Program-made: the position numbers and the translations under genes
Notes under the pieces: generated by a model
Told to the model about the DNA's origin: nothing
Seen by the model: the letters and a program-made list of their open reading frames with translations, nothing else
The model's database searches: none
DNA from: Nocardioides sp. L-11A
Lineage (GTDB): Bacteria; Actinomycetota; Actinomycetes; Propionibacteriales; Nocardioidaceae
Direction: 5' to 3'
NCBI GenBank assembly: GCA_029961745.1
Contig: CP124680.1
Location: 372,001-436,000, forward strand
Length of the DNA: 64,000 nt
Shown: one piece after another, positions 58,756-64,000 of the stretch
How positions within the stretch are numbered: the stretch's first letter is position 1
Layout of the letters: every line of letters begins with the position of its first letter

Positions 58756-59976
58756 ATGCCCGAAGCCGTCATCGTCTCCACCGCCCGCTCCCCGATCGGC
58801 CGCGCGGGCAAGGGCTCACTGCGCGACCTGCGCCCCGACGACCTGGCCGCGCAGATGGTCCGCGCCGCACTGGCGAAGGTCCCGGCGCTCGACCCGCGCG
58901 ACGTCGACGACCTGATGCTCGGCACCGCCCAGCCGGCGGGCGAGGGCGGCTACAACCTGGGCCGCGCCGTCGGCATCCTGGCCGGGATGGATCACCTGCC
59001 GGGCGTCACCGTCAACCGGTACTGCTCCTCGAGCCTGCAGACCACCCGGATGGCGCTGCACGCCATCCGGTCCGGGGAGGGACACGTGTTCATCTCCGCC
59101 GGCGTCGAGACCGTGAGCCGGTTCGGCCACGGCATGGCCGATGAGAACCCCGGGACCCACAACCCCTTCTTCGCCGAGGCCGAGGCCCGCACCGCCGCCC
59201 GGAGCGCCGAGGGGGCCGAGCGCTGGACCGACCCGCGCGACACCGGTGCGCTGCCGGACCTCTACATCACGATGGGCCAGACCGCCGAGAACGTCGCCCA
59301 GCTCGCGGGTGTCACCCGCCGGGAGCAGGACGAGTTCGGCGTCCGCAGCCACCAGCGCGCCGAGGCCGCCATCGCCGACGGCTTCTTCGAGCGCGAGATC
59401 ACCCCGGTGACCCTGCCCGACGGCCAGGTCGTCCGCACCGACGACGGCCCCCGCCCCGGTACGACGATCGAGGGGGTCGAGCAGCTCAAGCCGGTCTTCC
59501 GCCCCGACGGCACCGTCACCGCCGCCAACTGCTGCCCCCTCAACGACGGCGCCGCGGCGCTGGTCGTCATGAGTGACACCAAGGCCGCGGAGCTGGGCCT
59601 GACCCCGCTCGCCCGCATCGTGGCGACCGGCGTCTCCGGGCTGTCGCCGGAGATCATGGGCCTCGGGCCGGTCGAGGCGAGCCGCCGGGCGCTGGCCCTG
59701 GCCGGCATGAGCATCGGCGACATCGACCTCGTCGAGATCAACGAGGCCTTTGCCGCGCAGGTCATCCCGTCGGCGCGGGAGCTGGGCATCGACGAGGACC
59801 GCCTCAACGTCCACGGCGGCGCGATCGCGCTGGGCCACCCCTTCGGGATGACCGGTGCGCGGATCACGTCGACCCTGATCAACGGCCTGCAGTCCCGCGA
59901 CCAGCAGTTCGGTCTCGAGACGATGTGCGTCGGCGGCGGCCAGGGCATGGCGATGATCCTGGAGCGGCTGTCGTGA
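58756..59976 (+). CDS. Thiolase (acetyl-CoA C-acyltransferase)
   Basis: 406 residues. Catalytic C90 in VNRYCSSSLQT, NEAFAAQ, GGAIALGHPFGMTGAR with the active histidine, and CVGGGQGMA with the second cysteine. It cleaves a 3-ketoacyl-CoA with CoA in the last step of beta-oxidation. First gene of a pair with an SDR (GTGA overlap); both are likely controlled by the twin CGAC-N6-GTCG operators upstream. The ribosome site CCGGAGGA precedes ATG 58756. Confidence 0.95.
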   Translation: MPEAVIVSTARSPIGRAGKGSLRDLRPDDLAAQMVRAALAKVPALDPRDVDDLMLGTAQPAGEGGYNLGRAVGILAGMDHLPGVTVNRYCSSSLQTTRMALHAIRSGEGHVFISAGVETVSRFGHGMADENPGTHNPFFAEAEARTAARSAEGAERWTDPRDTGALPDLYITMGQTAENVAQLAGVTRREQDEFGVRSHQRAEAAIADGFFEREITPVTLPDGQVVRTDDGPRPGTTIEGVEQLKPVFRPDGTVTAANCCPLNDGAAALVVMSDTKAAELGLTPLARIVATGVSGLSPEIMGLGPVEASRRALALAGMSIGDIDLVEINEAFAAQVIPSARELGIDEDRLNVHGGAIALGHPFGMTGARITSTLINGLQSRDQQFGLETMCVGGGQGMAMILERLS

Positions 59977-60743
59977 CCGCCGCCCGCCACGGTCGGAGGT
60001 ACGACGGCCGCACCGTCCTGGTGACCGGCGCCAGCCGCGGCATCGGGCTGGCGATCGCCCACCGCCTGGTCGAGGAGGGTGCCCACGTCTGCATCACCGC
60101 CCGCAAGGAGGGCCCGCTCGCCGAGGCCGTCGACGCCCTCGGCGGGCCGGAGGTCGCGCTCGCCGTGGCCGGCTCCGCCGACGACCCCGAGCACCAGCAG
60201 CGCGCGTTCGAGGAGACCGCGCGGCGCTGGGGGCCGGTCGACGTGCTGGTCAACAACACCGGCGTGAACCCGGTCTACGGGCCGCTCCTCGAGGTCGACG
60301 AGCGCGCCGCGCGCCGGATCCTCGACGTCAACCTCTGGGGTGCGCTGGGCTGGGCCCGCCAGGCCTGGGAGACCAGCTTCGCCGAGCGCTGCGGCGCGGT
60401 CGTCAACGTCGCCTCGGTGGCGGGCGTGCGTCCGGCCGAGGGGATCGGCTTCTACGGCGCCAGCAAGGCCGCGCTGCTGCACCTCACCCAGCAGCTCGCC
60501 GCCGAGCTCGGGCCGCGGGTCCGGGTCAACGCGGTCGCGCCCGCCGTCGTCCGGACCCGGTTCGCCACGCCGCTCTACGACGGGCGCGAGGAGGACGTGG
60601 CGGCGGCGTACCCGCTGGGGCGCATCGGTGAGCCGGAGGACATCGCGGCCGCCGTCGCCTATCTCGGCTCCGACGACGCCGGCTGGGTCACCGGCCAGGC
60701 GCTGGTCGTCGACGGCGGCCTGACCCTCGGCGGCGGTGTGTGA
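59973..60743 (+). CDS. Short-chain dehydrogenase/reductase, probable 3-hydroxyacyl-CoA dehydrogenase
   Basis: 256 residues from GTG 59973, overlapping the thiolase stop. TGASRGIG cofactor loop, VNNTGVN, active Y161 and K165 in YGASK, and a C-terminal GWVTGQALVVDGG typical of classical SDRs. The adjacency to thiolase and MaoC fits oxidation of a 3-hydroxyacyl-CoA. It makes the hydratase-dehydrogenase-thiolase series complete. The specific substrate is not known. Confidence 0.9.
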   Translation: MTAARHGRRYDGRTVLVTGASRGIGLAIAHRLVEEGAHVCITARKEGPLAEAVDALGGPEVALAVAGSADDPEHQQRAFEETARRWGPVDVLVNNTGVNPVYGPLLEVDERAARRILDVNLWGALGWARQAWETSFAERCGAVVNVASVAGVRPAEGIGFYGASKAALLHLTQQLAAELGPRVRVNAVAPAVVRTRFATPLYDGREEDVAAAYPLGRIGEPEDIAAAVAYLGSDDAGWVTGQALVVDGGLTLGGGV

Positions 60744-60746
60744 GGC

Positions 60747-61235
60747 TCACGCGCCGGCGCCGCGCAGCCGGTGCTCGGCCCCGCGCCAGGGCTTGACCCA
60801 GGTCATGTCCTCGGGCGCCAGGTGCTCCCCGCAGGCGCTGCAGGTCTCGGCCCGGGTCGTCTCCTGGCCGCAGGGCTCGTGGCGCAGGGTCATGTGGCCG
60901 CCGCCGTCCGGCTCGCGGGTGTGCTTCTCGCCCCAGATCGCGAGCTGGTGGAGCAGGGGGAGCAGGTCGGCGGCGGCCTCGGTGGCGACGTATCGCTGCC
61001 GGGTGCGGCCGTCGCGGACGTAGTCGACGGTGTCGAGCAGGCCGGCCTCGCGCATCGCCCGGAGCCGGCGGCTGAGCACCGCCTCGGAGATGCCGAGGTT
61101 GTCGCGCAGCTGCTCGAACCGGCCGCTGCCGTGCAGCACGTCGCGCACGATCAGCAGCAGCCACGGGTCGCCGAGCACGTCGAGGGAGCGGCGGACGGGG
61201 CAGTAGTCGGCCGACCAGTCGGAGCGCAGGGCCAT
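60747..61235 (-). CDS. HxlR-family transcriptional regulator
   Basis: 162 residues from ATG 61235. CPVRRSLDVLGDPWLLLIVRDVLHGSGRFEQLRDNLGISEAVLSRRLRAMREAGLLDTVDYVRDGRTRQRYV is the HxlR winged helix. The C-terminal extension has two CxxC-like pairs (PCGQETTRAETCSACGE), which might hold zinc or sense redox changes; this is less common in the family. It stands divergent to the MFS gene with 45 bp between and probably controls it. Confidence 0.9.
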   Translation of the reverse strand: MALRSDWSADYCPVRRSLDVLGDPWLLLIVRDVLHGSGRFEQLRDNLGISEAVLSRRLRAMREAGLLDTVDYVRDGRTRQRYVATEAAADLLPLLHQLAIWGEKHTREPDGGGHMTLRHEPCGQETTRAETCSACGEHLAPEDMTWVKPWRGAEHRLRGAGA

Positions 61236-61280
61236 GCGTGCTAGCGTACCGGTCTGACTTCGCTCAAGAAAGCCTGCTCG

Positions 61281-62570
61281 ATGACGTCGACGACCGCCCG
61301 ACCCACCACGCGTCGCGGCCTGCACCCCGCGTGGGCCGTGGCCGCGGTGGCCTTCCTCGCCCTCATCGGCGCCGCCGGCTTCCGGGCCGCGCCGGGCGCG
61401 CTGATGGTGCCGCTGCACGACGAGTTCGGCTGGTCGACGAGCGTGATGTCGCTGGCGGTGAGCATCAACCTGGTCCTGTTCGGGCTCACCGCGCCGTTCG
61501 CGGCCGCGCTGATGGACCGGTTCGGCATCCGGCGCGTGGTCGCCGCGGCGCTCACCCTGGTCGCGCTCGGCGCGGGCAGCAGCGTGCTGATGACGGCGTC
61601 CTGGCAGCTGCTCGTCAGCTGGGGCGTGCTGATCGGCCTCGGCACCGGCTCGATGGCGCTCGTCTTCGCCGCGACGATCGCCCAGCGGTGGTTCGAGCAG
61701 CGCCGCGGACTGGTGATGGGCGTGCTGACCGCGGGCTCCGCGACCGGCCAGTTGATCTTCCTGCCGATCGTCGCGGCGCTGGCCGACGGCGCGGGCTGGC
61801 GCCCGGCATCGCTCGTCATCGCGGCGGCGGCACTGGCCGTCGTACCGGTGGTGTGGGTGGTGCTGCGCGATCACCCCGCCGAGCGCGGCGTCCTGCCGTA
61901 CGGCGCGGACGCGTCCTGGACGCCGCCGCCTCCCGTCACCGGCAGTGCCACCCGCCGCGCGCTCGAGGGTCTGGGGTACGCCGCGCGGACCCGCGCGTTC
62001 TGGGCGCTCGCCGGGGCCTTCGCGATCTGCGGGGCCACGACGAACGGCCTGATCGGCATCCACTTCATCCCCTCGGCCCACGACCACGGGATGTCGGCCA
62101 CGACGGCCGCCGGCCTGCTCGCCGTGGTCGGTGTCTTCGACATCGTCGGCACCGTCGCGTCCGGCTGGCTCACCGACCGCTTCGACCCGCGCGCGCTGCT
62201 CGTCGCCTACTACCTCTTCCGCGGCCTCGGCCTGCTTCTGCTGCCCAGTCTGCTCGCGGACGCCGTCCACCCGAGCATGGTGCTGTTCATCGTGATCTAC
62301 GGCCTCGACTGGGTGGCCACCGTGCCGCCCACGGTCGCGCTGTGCCGCGAGGCGTTCGGCGAGCGCGGGACCATCGTCTTCGGCTGGGTCTTCGCCTCCC
62401 ACCAGCTCGGCGCGGCCGTCGCCGCGTTCGGCGCGGGCGTCATCCGCGACACCCTCGGGGCCTACACGTGGGCCTGGTGGGGCGGCGCGGCCCTGTGCGC
62501 CGTCGCCGCCGTGCTGTCCCTGATGCCCGCGCGGCCCGGCCCCCGAATTGCACCGACCCGTCGCGTTTGA
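61281..62570 (+). CDS. MFS transporter (monocarboxylate/oxalate-type)
   Basis: 429 residues, 12 hydrophobic segments. MVPLHDEFGWSTSVMSLAVSINLVLFGLTAPFAAALMDRFGIRRV (motif A-like) and the absence of a large insert fit the MCT/OxlT-like branch. Probably moves organic acids; direction unknown. The divergent HxlR regulator is the likely controller. The stop codon lies in the loop of a strong hairpin. It ends the catabolic block. Confidence 0.88.
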   Translation: MTSTTARPTTRRGLHPAWAVAAVAFLALIGAAGFRAAPGALMVPLHDEFGWSTSVMSLAVSINLVLFGLTAPFAAALMDRFGIRRVVAAALTLVALGAGSSVLMTASWQLLVSWGVLIGLGTGSMALVFAATIAQRWFEQRRGLVMGVLTAGSATGQLIFLPIVAALADGAGWRPASLVIAAAALAVVPVVWVVLRDHPAERGVLPYGADASWTPPPPVTGSATRRALEGLGYAARTRAFWALAGAFAICGATTNGLIGIHFIPSAHDHGMSATTAAGLLAVVGVFDIVGTVASGWLTDRFDPRALLVAYYLFRGLGLLLLPSLLADAVHPSMVLFIVIYGLDWVATVPPTVALCREAFGERGTIVFGWVFASHQLGAAVAAFGAGVIRDTLGAYTWAWWGGAALCAVAAVLSLMPARPGPRIAPTRRV

Positions 62571-62587
62571 ACGCGACGGGTCGGTGC
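62550..62587. terminator. Strong hairpin between converging genes (bidirectional terminator)
   Basis: GCACCGACCCGTCGCGTT (62550-62567) pairs perfectly with 62570-62587 around a two-base loop. It spans the MFS stop codon and ends 26 bp from the end of the converging carboxylase gene. T-runs are poor (TTCT). Confidence 0.75.
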
Positions 62588-62612
62588 TTCTCAGGCGTTC
62601 AGATGCGCCGGG

Positions 62613-64000
62613 TCAGTCCTTGAGCTCGCAGACGACCTCGCCGTTGCCGATGGTGGCACCGACCTCGGCGGAGAGGCCGGTGACGGTGCCGGCCTTGTGG
62701 GCCTTGAGCGGCTGCTCCATCTTCATCGCCTCGAGGACGATGATGACGTCGCCCTCCTCGACGGCCTGGCACTCCTCGACGGCGACCTTGACGATCGTGC
62801 CCTGCATCGGCGAGGTGACCGAGTCGCCGGACGCCGCGGCGCCGGCCTTCTTGCCGGCCGCCCGCTTGGGCTTCTTGGCGCCACCGCCACCGCCGACGGA
62901 GAGCCCACCGAGACCGGCCGGGAGGACGACCTCGATCCGCTTGCCGCCGACCTCGACGACGACCTTCTGCTTCTCACCGGCTTCCTCGGCCTCACCGGCC
63001 GCGCCGCCGTACGGCGTGATCTGGTTGTCGAAGTCGGTCTCGATCCACGTCGTGTAGACGTCGAACGAGCCCTCGCCCGACGGGTTGGACGCGCCGACCC
63101 AGGCCGGGTCGTCGACGATCACCTCGTGGAAGGTGATCGCGGTCGGCATGCCGTCGACCTCGAACTCCGACAGCGCCCGACGCGAGCGCTCGATCGCCTG
63201 CGTGCGGCTGGACCCGGTGATGATCAGCTTGGCGATCAGCGAGTCGAAGGCGCCGGGGACGGTCTCGCCGACCTCGTAGCCGCCGTCGACGCGGACGCCG
63301 GGGCCCTGCGGCGGGTTCCACGCGGTGAGGGTGCCGGGGGCGGGCATGAAGTTGTTGCCGCCGTCCTCGGCGTTGATGCGGTACTCGATCGAGTGGCCGC
63401 GGATCTCCGGGTCGTCGTACCCGAGCTCCTCGCCCGCGGCGATCCGGAACATCTCGCGGACCAGGTCGATGCCGGTGACCTCCTCGGACACACAGTGCTC
63501 CACCTGGAGGCGCGTGTTGACCTCGAGGAAGGAGATGGTGCCGTCGGCGGCCACGAGGAACTCGCAGGTGCCGGCGCCGACATAGCCCGCCTCGCGCAGG
63601 ATCGCCTTCGACGACTCGTAGAGGCGGGTGTTCTGCTCGTCGGTGAGGAACGGCGCGGGCGCCTCCTCGACCAGCTTCTGATGGCGGCGCTGCAGGGAGC
63701 AGTCGCGGGTGGAGACGACCACGACGTTGCCGTGGGAGTCGGCCAGGCACTGGGTCTCGACGTGGCGCGGCTTGTCGAGGAACTTCTCGACCAGGCACTC
63801 GCCGCGGCCGAAGGCGCTGATCGCCTCCCGGGTGGCGGACTCGTAGAGCTCGGGGATCTCCTCGAGGGTGCGCGCGACCTTGAGCCCGCGGCCGCCGCCG
63901 CCGAAGACCGCCTTGATGGCGACCGGGAGGCCGTGCTCCTTCGCGAACGCGGTGATCTCGTCGGCCGACTCGACCGGGTCCTTGAGGCCGGGGGCCAGCG
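62613..64000 (-). CDS. Acetyl/propionyl-CoA carboxylase alpha subunit (biotin carboxylase plus biotin carrier), 5' end beyond window
   Basis: At least 462 residues of the C-terminal part; the frame is open to the right window edge. ATP-grasp [37 protein letters not shown] of the biotin carboxylase site, [19 protein letters not shown], then an Ala/Lys/Gly-rich linker and a biotin carrier domain with the biotinyl lysine in EAMKME. It carboxylates biotin with bicarbonate and ATP and serves acyl-CoA carboxylases, giving malonyl- or methylmalonyl-CoA. The linker with [22 protein letters not shown] joins the catalytic and carrier parts. Confidence 0.95.
   Translation of the reverse strand, partial: LAPGLKDPVESADEITAFAKEHGLPVAIKAVFGGGGRGLKVARTLEEIPELYESATREAISAFGRGECLVEKFLDKPRHVETQCLADSHGNVVVVSTRDCSLQRRHQKLVEEAPAPFLTDEQNTRLYESSKAILREAGYVGAGTCEFLVAADGTISFLEVNTRLQVEHCVSEEVTGIDLVREMFRIAAGEELGYDDPEIRGHSIEYRINAEDGGNNFMPAPGTLTAWNPPQGPGVRVDGGYEVGETVPGAFDSLIAKLIITGSSRTQAIERSRRALSEFEVDGMPTAITFHEVIVDDPAWVGASNPSGEGSFDVYTTWIETDFDNQITPYGGAAGEAEEAGEKQKVVVEVGGKRIEVVLPAGLGGLSVGGGGGAKKPKRAAGKKAGAAASGDSVTSPMQGTIVKVAVEECQAVEEGDVIIVLEAMKMEQPLKAHKAGTVTGLSAEVGATIGNGEVVCELKD

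Noticed and set aside
1..64000. tRNA, rRNA, riboswitch, prophage or insertion sequence
   Set aside because: No cloverleaf with CCA-type acceptor, rRNA core sequence, known riboswitch core, integrase or transposase was recognised in the gaps or frames.

Overview
The window reads as chromosomal DNA of a high-GC Gram-positive actinomycete. Genes are dense, codons end overwhelmingly in G or C, GTG starts and ATGA/GTGA start-stop overlaps are common, and there is an F420 cofactor biosynthesis cluster with many luciferase-like (LLM) F420-type oxidoreductases. A Nocardioides-like organism is my best guess, but that is inference only. I see no rRNA, tRNA, CRISPR array, transposase or phage gene. Both ends cut through genes: a solute-binding protein at the left edge and a biotin-dependent carboxylase subunit at the right edge.

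Region A (1-8278, + strand) is one tight operon: an oligopeptide-type ABC importer, an LLM oxidoreductase, an M24 metallopeptidase-fold hydrolase, a threonine-synthase-like PLP enzyme and a second, Mer-like LLM oxidoreductase. Region B (8280-15450) holds a 169-bp inverted-repeat-bounded element, two adjacent PucR-type regulators on the - strand, and a divergent + strand run: RidA family, F420H2:NADP oxidoreductase, CofC/FbiD and FbiC. F420 synthesis and recycling genes therefore sit beside catabolic genes that probably use F420. Region C (15455-17226) is a hipBA-type toxin-antitoxin pair behind three phased repeats.

Region D (17272-31477, + strand) starts with kynureninase and tryptophan 2,3-dioxygenase. 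It continues with a second peptide ABC importer (one subunit is a permease-ATPase fusion), another Mer-like LLM enzyme, a BMP-like protein without signal peptide, a GntR regulator, a cytosine-deaminase-like amidohydrolase, a kynurenine-formamidase-like hydrolase and an exporter. Together they could take tryptophan to anthranilate and import and process an unknown N-containing substrate. Region E (31500-45000) is mixed: a surface protein fusing thioester, VaFE-type and sortase domains, TetR/PPOX, KTSC, universal stress protein, ProC, a DHA2 drug exporter, YeiH with its LysR partner, SulP with ArsR, a collagen-like surface protein, and an LLM enzyme with a TetR regulator.

Region F (45525-62570) is catabolic: acyl-CoA dehydrogenase; a GntR-controlled OsmC plus deaminase pair; a hipA remnant with 27-bp phased palindromes; a PaaK-like CoA ligase with a gamma-carbonic-anhydrase-like protein; a LIV-type importer (its second permease frameshifted); VOC protein, TetR regulator, MaoC hydratase, thiolase and SDR; then HxlR and MFS. 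Three divergent promoters at 52.1, 52.2 and 58.7 kb share a CGAC-N6-GTCG operator placed at or just after the -10 box, so ligase, importer and beta-oxidation genes look like one regulon. I infer CoA-dependent breakdown of an imported organic acid.

The items most worth following up are the adhesin-sortase fusion (31731-33938), the CGAC-N6-GTCG regulon, the F420-linked peptide-importer operons, and a family of intergenic hairpins found at three gene ends.
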